49,824 nucleotides of DNA from Aureobasidium sp. EXF-3400 (Eukaryota > Ascomycota > Dothideomycetes > Dothideales > Saccotheciaceae). The translations under genes were made by a program, and so were the position numbers. Below are positions 1 to 10,934 of the stretch, piece after piece (within the stretch, counting starts at the first letter, position 1; the number at the start of each line of letters is the position of its first letter). Location: the NCBI GenBank assembly GCA_024195585.1, contig SWBL01000359.1, positions 1 through 49,824 of the forward strand. The letters are read 5' to 3'. Under the pieces are notes generated by a model. It searched no databases. It saw only the letters and a list, made by a program, of their open reading frames with translations, and was not told the DNA's origin.

Positions 1-196
1 GTATCACTACACTCGACGTTCCGCCGGACAGATGTAAAAGCTACTCAGCCATCGACTGAAGGATCTCTGGCAGGGAGCCTCATGCCTGCTAAGAGATGAC
101 CGGAGGACAGAAATAAAAGGTACCAAGAGAGGGAAAAGCCCCGAAATGTGCAAAAGTGGCTCTCTGGTACTCCATCTCATCGGATTGCAACCATGG

Positions 197-694
197 CTAT
201 CGAACGAAAAGATCTTGTATCAAATTTGTGAAAGAGTCGTCTCCAACAAAAGATCGAGTCAACGACACGTCTCTAGTATCGCGCATGTTGTCTAGAATGA
301 TGAGAGCCTCCTGTCGCGGACGGTCTATGAGCAGCTGCAACAAGCTGTGCAAATCACGGCATTCGGACTCCAGTGACTGATATTTTTGTTTCATGGCAAG
401 CATTGGCGTGGTATTTGGATCTGCCGACCATGTGCAGCCAATCTTCTTGGACGAGCATCGGGAGCACACTGGTCGAGAGCCATCACACTGTGAGACAAAC
501 AGAGTCAGTCCAAATCTGAAAAGTCACGTCACCCGCACAGGTCGAGTTACCTTGATCTTCCGCCTCCGGCATGCATTGCAAGCAACAATGACCTGATATC
601 GTTTGGCCTTGCTTTGTACGGGCGAATCTTTTCTGGCTGAGCCGAAAGTATGCCTCAACGAGTCCGAGAGCGCAGTACGAGAGCGACCGCTCAT
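197..694 (-). CDS. Short Zn2Cys6 (fungal C6) DNA-binding protein, two exons
   Basis: Predicted 144-residue protein from exons 694-551 and 487-197, with a 63-nt GT-AG intron (550-488, GTAACT...CACAG) in phase 0. The ATG at 694 is the first in-frame Met before the finger. The spliced product carries a perfect binuclear cluster, CNACRRRKIK joined to CDGSRPVCSRC and a last Cys six residues later (C-x2-C-x6-C-x6-C-x2-C-x6-C). The intron falls exactly before the third Cys. About 70 residues follow: a probable coiled coil (LESECRDLHSLLQLL) and an acidic helix (EALIILDNMRD) of a kind seen after the finger in many fungal C6 factors. The large regulatory domain of ordinary C6 factors is absent. By family it would bind CGG-type sites in the nucleus; the target is unknown. 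It may be a naturally short paralogue or a 3'-truncated gene. Four similar genes lie further right in this window. Confidence 0.75.
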
Positions 695-1056
695 TTTCCT
701 CGAACGTGCGAAAGGATTATCACCCAAGAACACCAAGTCCGCTAGATCCAGAGCCTGGAAACAACAGCACGCGTCGTATTGCGAATGTTGCCGAAGGTAC
801 CGTTTAACAAGTAATAGGGCCTGCTACCATAATTGGCCGTTCGACGGTGCCGCTAAGGGTCTGAGAAGTGACTCACCTCACTAGCTGTGTACTGTAACCC
901 GGGAGCGGAGCACGGCAATGGCCTGTTCATATATCTTTGAGGAGTTAATCCAAACCGGGGTGCGAGAATGGGATGGACAAGATATATATATATATACATG
1001 ACATTCAGAAATGCGATCAGGAAATAGCATTACTTCAACCCCAGCATTTCTCTGTT

Positions 1057-1160
1057 GCTCATGAAGGTGGACCTGGCTCCGTTAACAGTCAACCGCGCCA
1101 GTCCACGAGCGTTGAGCCGCTTTGCCGTGGCCCACAGGCCTGCCGTTCTTGCAGCTAGCT
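1057..1160 (+). repeat. Dispersed repeat R1, copy 1
   Basis: Begins with AGGTGGACCTGGCTCCG and later reads GCTTTGCCGTGGCCCACAGGCCTG. The same two blocks in the same order occur near 26746-26830, and the first block recurs near 1952. Boundaries are approximate. It could be a decayed MITE or solo LTR; no coding capacity. Confidence 0.45.
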
Positions 1161-1947
1161 CTCAATGTCGAGGGAGCCACTCTCCAGCAGTCTTGAGACC
1201 TTGCCTGGTGGCCAGCGGGCTCCGAACATTGGTTGCCCTGCTCTTCGAAGCAGGCAGAATAATATACCTTGGAGCTCGTCTCCCGTTCTATATGAAGACA
1301 CAGGAGTTTCATACCCCGACACTCTTTTATGGCACAGGGAGGCACGCTGTTGGAGGACGACCAGTCAACCTGAAGGAATGATGAAGAACCTGACCAAACA
1401 GGGAGGTTCAAAAGTTCCCGGATGCCACGAAATTGCTGGCATTGCTGATCTAACTGTACTGAATCAGCCCCTGCAGATATTTACGGCCGAGGATTTTGCT
1501 GGCGCCGCGTACCGGCGAGCTCCATCGGTTTCAAGGTTTGCAATCACGCTAGAGAAGACCTGTGGTGGTCTAGCAACGAACAACGGCTGGCATTGCAATC
1601 ATACCCCCCATGACTGTGATCGCCTAGCGGTCATGAGGCCTAGTAGACAGGCATGTGTCGATGATATTGTTGCCGAGGACAGACGCTTACGAAAGGGTTG
1701 TGATGGCTGCGCCTTATGTGTTGGTGTTCGGGTGATCCTTAGACCGCGGCTCACAAGTCGGTGAGGTCAGAGCTGATAGAGGATAAAGGAACACTGATGG
1801 CGACAACCATTTGCTTGAAACCACTCAGAAACAACGGCCTGCTAATATATCTCTTCAAGTCGCCTTTTTCCCGCAGGAGCGTTAGTGAGGCAGACAAGAA
1901 ATCAACATGGCATTTGCTATAATATCAGCCACGGCATTTTTGCCGTT

Positions 1948-2095
1948 CGTAAAAGTGGACCCAGCTCCGCCAACCGCTTGGCCACCCCGCTTGGCAGCCA
2001 TTGAGCCACGTCGCCGTTGCCTAGAGATTCGCATCTGTGGCTGAGTAGCTTCCAATCACTCCTGACGTGGTCACTTGTTGTAGTCAGCTAAGGAA
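1948..2095 (+). repeat. Dispersed repeat R1, copy 2
   Basis: Starts AAAGTGGACCCAGCTCCGCC and ends with a block reading AATCACTCCTGACGTGG. Copy 3 near 26746 has AAGTGGACCCAGCTCCGCC and AATCACTCCTGGCATTA at similar spacing. This is the best-matching pair by eye. Same orientation as the other copies. Confidence 0.55.
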
Positions 2096-2796
2096 TGGGA
2101 CATATGTTTCCAACCTTGTCTCCATGATACAACGCTTGAATCAAAACGATTGCGCAGGGTGCGCTGTCTTGGATGTGTCCTGTACGTACTCGGGCTCAAA
2201 GGCCATTAACCCTGATGGCGAGCCGGCTTCCGAGCCCCTGACCGGTGCTCCGGCTCATTTTTCAATCCCCCTGAAGCCTGCGTTGCCGGATGTTTGTTCG
2301 CCATGATTTCCAGCCGGTTGTGCAGCACTCGAGGAACTTGAGACTACATCGAGAATGCTTCTGGGTGTACCACTAGCGTGAGTTGTCAAATAGTGTAAGC
2401 TATTACTGAATCTCAGGGTGGCGACACCACGCCTTGGCACAGCCGCTGCAGCATGCCGATCACTCAGGAGGTAAAGGGTCTGAAGTGGACTGCTCAAACA
2501 ACCACTGCACGAATGATTGCTGAAAAAGTACGGAAACAGGATTGCTGTGGATGTAAGACGTCTTTTGAACATCTCGATCCTACACATGGTGAACATTTTC
2601 TGACTTACGCTAGCATAGGGGCTGGCCGCTGACTAGTTAGATCAAAGCTTTCGCGCCGGTGCCGGTCGGCCGGTTGTGTTTGGTGTTCTGTTTGTCCTCC
2701 CCCTTCTCCGGAAAGCAAAGGCTGGGCTAGGCGCTGATCTTAGGAGCGAATTCTGGAACCTTCCCGTCCAAGTGAAGCAAAAAAAAAAAGGATTAC

Positions 2797-4985
2797 ATGC
2801 TGTCGTCTGCTTCTAGTCACTCATCAGGCGGGCTCACAATCTGTCCGTTCCGCGATCGTCATTCTAGTTCCATAGAAACAGTTCTATCGTAAGGCGATCC
2901 CCCTCCAAGCGTCGTTCTTGGAACACCCCCCCGGAACGGATGCTGGACCTGCCGACAACGAAAAGTGAAATGCGATGAAGTGCGTCCAAGATGCGGATCA
3001 TGTAGTCGCTCGGATAAAGATTGCGCTTGGGGACAACGATGAAACTTCAAAAGTCTCAATATCCTCACAGAACGACGGGGCAAACAAGTATCGACAGCAG
3101 GGAGTCCATCATGGGACGAGAGGGTTCGCCCACGTCCACCGATACATAAGCTTTGCGGAAACAGCACTGTTATGCCAGCATTTGCCGAGCTCAAGAACGA
3201 GGAACAAAGAGAGAAGAAGGCCTTGACGCGACCTCCAGGAACTTTCAATGTCATCTTCACACCTGATAGCTTTTTCAGGCTTCCGGAATACAACGGACTT
3301 ATCAGAGGAGACCGCAACGTTTTCGACAACGCCTTGTCTGTTTCAAAACGTAGTATATCAAAAGATCCGGATCTCATCATTCTTTCTGGGTTCGAAGATA
3401 CACCTTATGTAACGGTACTCCAGAGTTGAGGCCCCAGACAGTCGATCCTGTTGTCCAGATTACTTGTTTTCCGTCAGAACAGCGAGATCTACTGGATTCT
3501 GGCGGCCGAGGTGCTGAAGAAATCGTGACATACTACAAAGATTTTGTGTCCAAGAGGATGATGCCATTTGGATCAAGATTCGGGACGAGCGATGACCCCC
3601 ACGAAGATGTGGTTGTCCGAGAATCAAGATCCTTCCCACCGGTGCGCATGAGCAGAGTTTGTAACTGCATGCAACGCGCTTTGACTATATAAAGACTAAC
3701 ACCTGATCAGCTATACCATGCAATACGTGCGATCACTGTGTTGAGCCTGGCGCTAAAGGGACAACGGCCTCTTCTAGCGGGAGCATTTCAACACTACCAC
3801 CAAGCAGTTGCTGCATGCGTGTCTTGTGCCAATCCACCCTCAGGGTCTTTGCTACATCTTCACTTCATTCTCCTTCTCTTCGACCTATGCTGCGCCATTC
3901 ACGACTGCCCATCAGGCGGCCAAATGTAGGCGCAGTATTTTCAACAACTCGGCCGTCTAACATATATCTCAAGCAATACTAAGATCAACGAATTCCAGGC
4001 TTACCTACTCTGGTATACTCTTTTCCTGGATGCGCAAGCCTCTCTTGCCGGAAAGCCGGAGGCCGGCTCTTTCGTCTGGGCGTATCGAATGCAGGGCTCG
4101 GCTCTGCCTACTTGGCCCAGTTTACAAAGCCTCCGGCAACTGATAGACTCTGGTGCAGCTGGCTTGACTGCGGTATTTGGCATCAGCAAATACGTGTGTA
4201 CGCGACTCGTGGAGTTAAGTCAGCTTGCACTACGAGTGCGTGCAGATGTCGAGCTCAACCATGACACCGTTGTGGAGCAACAGCTATGCCTGACAAGCTT
4301 CAGGAATGAGCTTCATTCATCTTGGAATCTCAAATTCCCTGCTTTTCTGCCGCGGGACTCGACAGAAGCTAGCGTCACATTGCCACTTCTAGCGAGGACG
4401 ATCTTTGATTTCGTATGTTTACTTCTGCTCCTTTCCAGCTCCAGGACTAATCCTTTCTCCCAGGCTTCTCCGCAATACTCTACTGCCATGGTGTACTTGC
4501 ACACAAGCATGTATAGCGACCAACAGATGCACACGTCGTCCTTGCAGCGTAGGGAATTCGCCTTCCACTGCCGCTACATTCTCGAAATGGCTGCTCATGT
4601 CGTCACTGCCAGAAACACCGAACAACACCACATTGCCTTTTTCGTATTCTTGGCCGGCGTTGCCAGCCGCAACGATCACGACAAGAGTCGCGCTCTTGGT
4701 ATCATGCGCACCATGGAAGGGACTGGTATCAGCCATAATGCCACTGAGTCGCGTAAACTACTGGAGGCTGTCTTTTCTGAGCAGAGATGCAGAGTCGAGC
4801 TTGGCGGCAGTGCTGTTGAGGTTGAAAGTAGTTTGCCGGCCATCGCGACGGTGCTACCGGTTTGGCCAACCCCGACACCGAGAATATCAACAGTGAACTA
4901 CGAGTTCGCCAACACTACATCGGAGGAGAATGTGTGGGTTCCGGTGGCTTACATTCTCACAGCTTACAAGAATGTCATGGACTAG
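2797..4985 (+). pseudogene. Zn2Cys6 transcription factor with Fungal_trans_2-like region, broken by nonsense codons
   Basis: Reading from the ATG at 2797 in one frame gives a perfect Zn2Cys6 cluster at about 2941-3025 (CWTCRQRKVKC, then CGSC and a last Cys), then a linker, then a regulatory domain. The domain has typical text such as IRAITVLSLALKGQ and FQHYHQAVAACVS and the WYTLFLDAQASLAGKPEAGSF block, ending at the stop at 4983-4985. Introns are 3642-3710 (69 nt, branch GACTAAC) and 4413-4463 (51 nt, GTATGT...CCCAG). Breaks: TAA near 2890 between ATG and finger, TGA near 3043 just after the finger, a frame change near 3420, and TAG at 3927-3929 replacing a Trp of the WAQYF block. The TAA fits CAA to TAA and the TAG fits TGG to TAG; both are C:G to T:A changes in the CpA/TpG context favoured by RIP. 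Intact length would be near 680 residues. A sequencing error could explain one break, not four. Confidence 0.8.
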
Positions 4986-5149
4986 ATCAAGTCCCACATC
5001 GGCTTGGTCCATTAACACGTAGATAATAATCTTTCATCTTGTGTATGCTCTTGAACATCCTATGTAGTCGCACTTTGCTATTTTAGCAGAATCTGAAACT
5101 GTCTTCTCTGGCTCGCATTGTACGGCGATATGGGAGTGTGTAAGGCAGT

Positions 5150-5538
5150 TATTTCTGCAGCTGGTTTGAGCAATCTAGTGATCATGAGGCGTGATCAATC
5201 AGCTCCGAAACAAGGCCCACCTCAAGACTTGCGAAGGCATGGTTCAAAAAACATCGTGTTCACGTTCTCAAATACTGGCCCCCGTACAGTCCAGATTTAA
5301 ACCCTATTGAAACCCTTTGGCCACTGCTCGAAGAAGCTCTATATAAGGTCTATATAAGCTCTTTCCAAACATTGAACTATGAAAGGGGGAAGAAGATCAA
5401 GTGGCTGAGCGAATGGAAGACGCGTCATGCCGTGCATGGAGCGAAATCCGCGATAAAATAGCATATAGTTGTGTGGTGTCAATGCCGGAGGGCCTCGAAG
5501 CTGTCTATGAGGCACGAGGGTGGTATACGCGATATTGA
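5150..5538 (+). mobile_element. Tc1/mariner transposase, C-terminal remnant
   Basis: Partly frameshifted 3' end of a Tc1/mariner-type transposase. One frame gives WPPYSPDLNPIETLW at about 5273-5320, the hallmark block around the last catalytic acid (here D of SPDLNP). A later frame gives WSEIRDK...MPEGLEAVYEARGWYTRY and a stop at 5536-5538, which matches the usual family C-terminus. The N-terminal DNA-binding part and the first two catalytic acids are missing, and flanking inverted repeats were not found. It is inactive. Confidence 0.8.
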
Positions 5539-5755
5539 CTGTTTTTCATTAGGTCTCCAGCCTTGAAAAAGATAGCGTCCTCGAAATTGGTGTCTGGCCC
5601 TCCTGTGGAATGAACATTGACAATCGCCTATCTGCCTACCGAACCGATTCGCTCTATTTCTTTGGATATACAATTCCTCATTCCCCAAGCATATCGAGAC
5701 GGAGACACTAGCAACAGTATTTCGAGGCCAATCGACACCTGATCGGTTGCTCAAG

Positions 5756-6191
5756 ATGCCGAGCCCGCAGAGAAGGAAGAGTACAAAAGGCATAAAATGG
5801 CTTAGAAAAGCAGCCTGCTCGGCATACCGCAAGCGAGAAGCAGAGGTAGATATTCATCCGGCCTCTTCTTTGACCTTGTCACCATTATACCAGACAGCTG
5901 ACTCTACCACCTCGTTCGCAAACAGTGTGATGGCAAGCGTCCGGCCTGCAATGCTCGCACCAGCAAGCAGCGAACGTGCAAATACCGGCTGAGGCGGACG
6001 TGTTCAGTCGAACGATCGCGAAGAGGCGGCTTCAAGATTATGCTACCGTGCTGGAAGTGCTAAGGGTTGCTGGGACTGAGCATTGCGATCGTGTCCTGAG
6101 AGATCTCAGAAGGTCGAGTAGCTTTTGTGAAGCGGTTAAGACTGTTCGGACGAAGGGGGCTTGTCTGCTCGATGAGCGCGCGATACCTTGA
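5756..6191 (+). pseudogene. Decayed copy of the short Zn2Cys6 gene at 11.7-12.4 kb
   Basis: Exon 1 5756-5845 (ATG start), intron 5846-5925 (GTAGAT...AACAG), exon 2 from 5926. The DNA matches 12000-12371 base for base over long stretches and ends with the same ERAIP-stop. The zinc cluster is ruined: the second Cys is Tyr (ACSAYRKRE) and the fifth is Arg (PACNART). A net one-base loss about 60 nt into exon 2 shifts the frame, so the conserved helix (RLQDYATVLEVLRVAG...DRVLRDLRR) is read only in the frame ending at 6191. It cannot make a zinc-binding product. Confidence 0.8.
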
Positions 6192-6339
6192 ACACGATCT
6201 TGCGTCCGAGATTCTAGCGTTTAAAACACACCCTGAGCCTGATATCCTCACGAAACAGTGACACCTTAATCATAGAGTCACTTGTTGTAGCCGTTGTTTA
6301 CTCTTGTCTAAGCTTGGGCAGCTTTTCGAACTGAACCCT
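6192..6339. other. Short spacer
   Basis: Between the decayed Zn2Cys6 copy and the LINE remnant; no feature seen. Confidence 0.4.
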
Positions 6340-8690
6340 AGTAACCAATTTGACCACTTTCGATATCTACATTGCACCTGGCCATACCTCTCTCCAAACT
6401 CGGATTGTTAGACCGTCAGAACCTGCTGCTCGATCTAACTTGCAAAGAACAATGCAGCTTCAATTTCTCCAGGCGTTAACGTCTTTGCAAAGAACTGATC
6501 GCCGTTCATGCTCTTTACTTGCTCAGGTTGTTGGGGGATTGGCGGTATTTGAAAGAAGTTCAGGAGAAGTTCCCCTGCCAATTCTGCCTTTTCTTGTGTC
6601 ATCCCGCCGTCTTGTTTCTTGATTGATGCTAGTTGGCCGGAGCTTGAGGTCTTGTCTGAGTCAAGGTAACGTGAAGCTTGCCATATGCTTGAGGCGTCGT
6701 CAAGGAACTCAGTGCAATGCTTCTTCTTTTGCTTTTTAATGGCTTGATAGAAGTCGAGTCTTGCTACCTTCGTGGTTGTTTCTAGGCTGGAGTCCGGCCT
6801 TCCTTGTCTCCTTCTCGATCCAGCTTGATTGTGAGTGATTGTGTATCTTCGTCGCAGCGCTGTCAGGTTTTCTGTCTACCATCGGTTTGCGTATATTGAT
6901 GCCTTTGCCTTCGGAGAGTGCTGATCAATAGCGTCTCGGGTCACTCTCTGGATTTATCCTTGCATTGCTTCGACATTGGTCATGGGGAATAGCAACCATT
7001 GTAGCGTTTGGCTGATGTGATTTCCGAAGGCGTTCCAATTTGCTGTTTGCAGCATGTATCTCTGGGGTCGTATTTCTTCTTGCTCTTCTTCTATGCTGAT
7101 ATTGGATAGTACTGCTCTATGGTCTGAGCCTTACTCGTTGTCGAGTGCCTGACATGTGATTCTGTCGTCGAAGATTTTTTCGCTTGCCATTGCCAGGTCG
7201 ATAGTGGAGCTCATTCCTCATTGACCCCAGGGTGCGATGCCTCTTGGCGAAAGCAGTTGCAGGCCATTGTTTTCGATACAATCAGGATTCCACCGCCGCC
7301 GCCCTCTTGTTTCGAGTGCAACCCTGTCTCTTTCCCTTAGATTGTCATGGCTGTTGGTCTTCTGCTATCAATATCCCCATCTCTGAGACCTTTTCCCTTT
7401 CTCTCCTGATAACTTCTTGAATTTCTTGCCGCCTGTCAAGCAGTTCTTATTCGTCAGACTGTTCTTCTTTCCCGAGACAAGGGATGCATACCGATGCTAC
7501 TAGAATGCTGCGTTCTTCTTTTGTTGAGAATACGATTGTTATGTCATTACTGTTCGTCGGTATCTGCGTATAATCGTTGGTCCGGTTTGCCCACATGCAA
7601 GACCGGATTCTCTGTCCTTGGTTTTCCTCTTGTGTCGATCTTGGTATGATTGCTTCGAAGATTGGTCCTGTTCCTGTGATGTACGTGTTCACTCCGGGTT
7701 TCCTACAGTGTGGCTCTTGAATGAGTACCAGATCGCATTCTCAAACCTCTACATCGTTGTGAATTGCGTCCTGGATTTTAGAGCTCTCCTAGACGTTGGC
7801 TTGTAGGATCTTAAGTGTACTAATCATAGTGGTCTGAGGTTGAAATCCGTTCTTGTCATTCGGTGTACTTAGGGCATATCTTGCTGTTTGATGGGTGTTT
7901 TCCTTGGCAATTTGCACACTTTGCCGGTCCTGACGTGCATTTCTCGTGGGCTTCTTGCGCACACCATGAAACTTAGGTGTAGTAGTGTAGTCCTTTCGGA
8001 TATGTCCATATCTCTGGCACTGGTGGCATGCTCTTGGTCCCCTAGTCCCTCGGGAGATTGACACTTCCATTGTACATCCGAATATAGTGATGTCTTTTCC
8101 TTTGTCCTGTTCCTGGAGCAGTTTGCTTACTCGTGCCTTTGTAGCTAGTTTCACGCCTGTCGACGCATGGAATGCATATCCCTTTGGCTTTCAAGTCATC
8201 TTATCTGTTTGGCTTCGACTCCATTTTCTTTCGAGACCGATTCCATTGTGTAGTCATTAGCTCCTCCAGTATCATGAAAGATTGATCTATCTCTGCTCTT
8301 GTGGCACCTGCTTTCTCAGCTTCTCTAGTCATCATTCTTGTGGTGATTGGAGATTTTCTGGGTCTTCTTGGTGTCGTGTCCTCAGACGTGGATCCTGAGT
8401 CGTTTTGTCGTCTCTCAGGGCTGTCCTCTGCTCCTTGTCTGCCTTCTCTTTTTCTTTTTTCTGCATGTTCACTATCTCTCATAAAAGCATTCCCTATCCC
8501 GACGTGTCGCCCTGCGACAGCACTCCATACCTTCCTGCTTCCGCTACAGCTTGCAGTTGTTGTAGGTCTGGTGTACTTAGTGCCCTTCGGTTCTGTGATC
8601 TCCTCTGGGTTGGCGGTCTTGAGAGGCTTTCGGGCGAGGTACTGGCTTCAGTGTGAACACACGCGCATCACAGGCAATTGAGTACCAAAC
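6340..8690 (-). mobile_element. Tad-like non-LTR retrotransposon (LINE), 5' part only
   Basis: Read on the minus strand. ORF1-like sequence lies at about 8690-7840: a charged, Arg/Glu-rich N-terminus, then a gag-type zinc knuckle near 8020 (ACHQCQRYGHIRKDY) in which the final Cys of CCHC is Tyr. ORF2 follows with LKILQANV, LIQEPHCRKPGVNTYITG and, near 7100, GSDHRAVLS. These are start and catalytic SDH motifs of an endonuclease/exonuclease/phosphatase (EEP) domain. Text such as WTEFLDDASSIWQASRYLD near 6700 marks the linker before the reverse transcriptase, where the copy ends. Frames change several times and stops interrupt. The reverse transcriptase is missing, so the copy is dead. A separate minus-strand scrap at 25850-26270 carries a LINE-type RNase H. 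Confidence 0.75.
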
Positions 8691-9087
8691 ACAACTTACA
8701 TCAAAGACTTGAAAGGCAACTCGGGTGTAAAATGACCAGTGACGCCGTTCACATCAGAGCGCACAATCCGATTATGTCTGTGGCGACCGGCACTCAAATC
8801 CAGCGCCATCGAAGCATTATGTGAAAGACCTCCGTACGGTACAGCCGTCAAAGAACCATCCATAATATTTTGATCTTGAAAGGTAGTAAAGAGTCGTTCA
8901 GCTGGGGCGTTTCGTGGAGAAATTTCGGATTGGCAGTAGCGAGACAAAACGATAGTTATCGCAAGAAGGAGGCAGCATATAAAGAGAGAGCAGGGCGAAA
9001 CAAGGGGTTGGTCATAAGTATCCTGAATAAACAAGCCACCCGGGCGATACTCCTTTGTAATGTCGTCTTCCCGTATCCCGAAATATA
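8691..9087. other. Spacer downstream of the HMG-box gene
   Basis: Probably holds the 3' UTR of the SAM-HMG gene. A minus-strand open frame (8696-9034) has no recognisable domain. Confidence 0.35.
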
Positions 9088-10934
9088 TTACGATCTTTTG
9101 TTCTTTCCGTCGGATATGTGGTTGGTCTCATAACCTTTTTGAGATTTTCTTGAACTGCTTCCGTGATTGCTCGAGTGAACTGAGAGAGTGTCGTCTCGTT
9201 CGACGTGTTCGGAGGCGCGGAGAAGGGTAGATAGGGAGGCTTTGCTTTGGAGATCGACGTCGAGCGAGTCGTTCATGGCTAAGGACGGCGGAGGATGTAA
9301 TGGGCGGGGCGGAGGAGCATTGTAGCTGGTTGTCGGGGACGAATAGAGGAAGTTGGAGGTTGCACGCTGTGTGATGGGTTTGGGTTCGATTGGCGGTAGA
9401 GTAGTGTGTAGAAACCAATTGAGGAGAGCAGCGTGAGGTGGGTTCCGGAAAACCATCGAGTCAAGCTGGGTGAGCGAGGGTAGTTTGGTACTGGATGTCG
9501 AGGTTGGCTTTGCGGGTTCGGTGTTGCGAGTAACTGGAAGCGAAGGGCGGATGCTTGCGGGGGAGTAAGAGCCTTCCTCAGAACGGACGGTTGTAGGATG
9601 GGTTGCGAGTGACGGGTTGTGGGAGCGTCGGTGAGATGGGGGGTTCGAGGGAGTGTGTTGGGTGGATCGCCAGGTCGAGTAGGACGACACGGTGCCGTCG
9701 TCTGACGCAAGAACGGGATTGAGAGAGCTGTAGGTCGGCGAGGGCTGTGTGATGTCCGAGGGCGAGCCAGCCTGGTCACGGCCATGTGTGGTCTCGACGC
9801 CGTCCATGCCCTCGTCTCCTTGGCCAGGTGCATCGCCATCGGCAGCATCAAAGCCGTCAGTAGCACTCACACTATCAACGGTTTCGTCTACGTCAATGTT
9901 GGACTCATCGTAGCCGAGCGATTGACTGTGGCCAAGTTTGGGTTTCTTGTTGTTGTCGGCTAACGGTCGTGTCAGTAATCGAAAGCGCAAGACATGGGTA
10001 TCATGCATGACCAACCTTGACTACCACCACGTTCCGAGTGTTTTGCTTTGAACTCGACTAGATAGTCCTGATATTGTTTGTATTGGGGCGTCTTTTGGTA
10101 CTTGCGCAGCTCGGCATAGTACGTATTTTTGAGCGCTTGTGCCTCACGCTCGCATGGTTCTTTCTCATGCGCCTGCAGCTCTTGCCAACGCTCTCCAACC
10201 AATTTGGCGATCTCGGTGAAAGAGAGCTCCCTGCCTTTGAGCTGATCGCGGACTTCTGCACAACGATTTGTTAGCAACATTCGACGACACCCGGACTCGA
10301 CGTGACTAACGCTTCGAGAAGATGACATATGCTGACGGCGGGCGTTCTGGTGCGTGTTCGTCATGCTAGATGCGTCTTGCTTTAGTCTCTATCCCATCCA
10401 ACATAAAGAACATCCATCACCTACTTTGGGATGCCTCCTATATTTCCGTCTTGACCGGGGCGATTGACTGTGCTTTTGGCTTGTAGCTTCTTGGCTCTGC
10501 GTTTCCTGCACTGCCTGTGGTGCCTGTTGCTGTCCTGGATAATCTCGATTCTTCTTGGACTCATCTTGTGTCGTAAGGTCGTCTTGAGCGATAGCTTGGA
10601 AAGGCGATGGCAATGGCCTTCTGTCTTTGGAGGCATTGAGTATAGCCCGCTGCAGTTTCTGTTGTTACATTGTCAGTGTCTCGTTCAATTGCTCAACATC
10701 GTATTGCCTGAACGCACTCGCCGATGACCAAGCCTCACTCCGAGAGTTTCCCTGTTGGCCGTCCATGTCAGCAGTGCGGTCATACATGCAGCTTACCATG
10801 ACCGTCGGCCCTACTCACAAATCCGCTTCTGTTATGTCCATGAGCGTCTCCCAAGTGTCGAACCCCTCATCAACGAAAACATCGTAATAGCGCGACAGCT
10901 CCAGTCGCTCAAGCAGCGCCTTAAGAGTCGTCAT
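9088..10934 (-). CDS. SAM-domain plus HMG-box transcription factor, six exons
   Basis: Predicted 516-residue nuclear DNA-binding protein. Exons are 10934-10819, 10751-10718, 10658-10425, 10365-10311, 10255-10016 and 9959-9088; introns are 67, 59, 59, 55 and 56 nt, all GT-AG, and all phases fit. Residues 1 to about 60 form a SAM-like domain (LERLELSRYYDVFVDEGFD, then DITEADL, LGVRLGHRR, KLQRAI). A basic RRKYRRHPK leads into an HMG box at about 135-212 (ERPPSAYVIFSK, FTEIAKLVGERWQEL, TPQYKQYQDYLVEFKAKH). The long tail (227-516) is Ser/Thr/Pro-rich and probably disordered. This SAM+HMG layout is a known ascomycete family; the HMG box bends DNA in the minor groove and the SAM domain probably mediates association. 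It is one of the few unbroken host genes here. Its targets are not shown by the sequence. Confidence 0.92.

Larger units (their letters stand above)
695..2796. other. 2.1 kb without a recognisable gene
   Basis: Contains two copies of a dispersed repeat (near 1057 and 1948), a short AT microsatellite (982-997) and several open frames. The longest begins with ATG at 1165 (199 codons) and shows no family resemblance, no consistent start context and overlap with repeat sequence. A run of ten A at 2780-2789 lies just before the next (pseudo)gene. I see nothing else in it. Confidence 0.5.

Noticed and set aside
972..1000. TATATA run as a promoter TATA box
   Set aside because: Simple microsatellite with no gene start downstream.
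1165..1764. 199-codon ATG frame on the plus strand
   Set aside because: No recognisable domain, overlaps repeat R1 copy 1, and composition does not look like a protein; likely chance.
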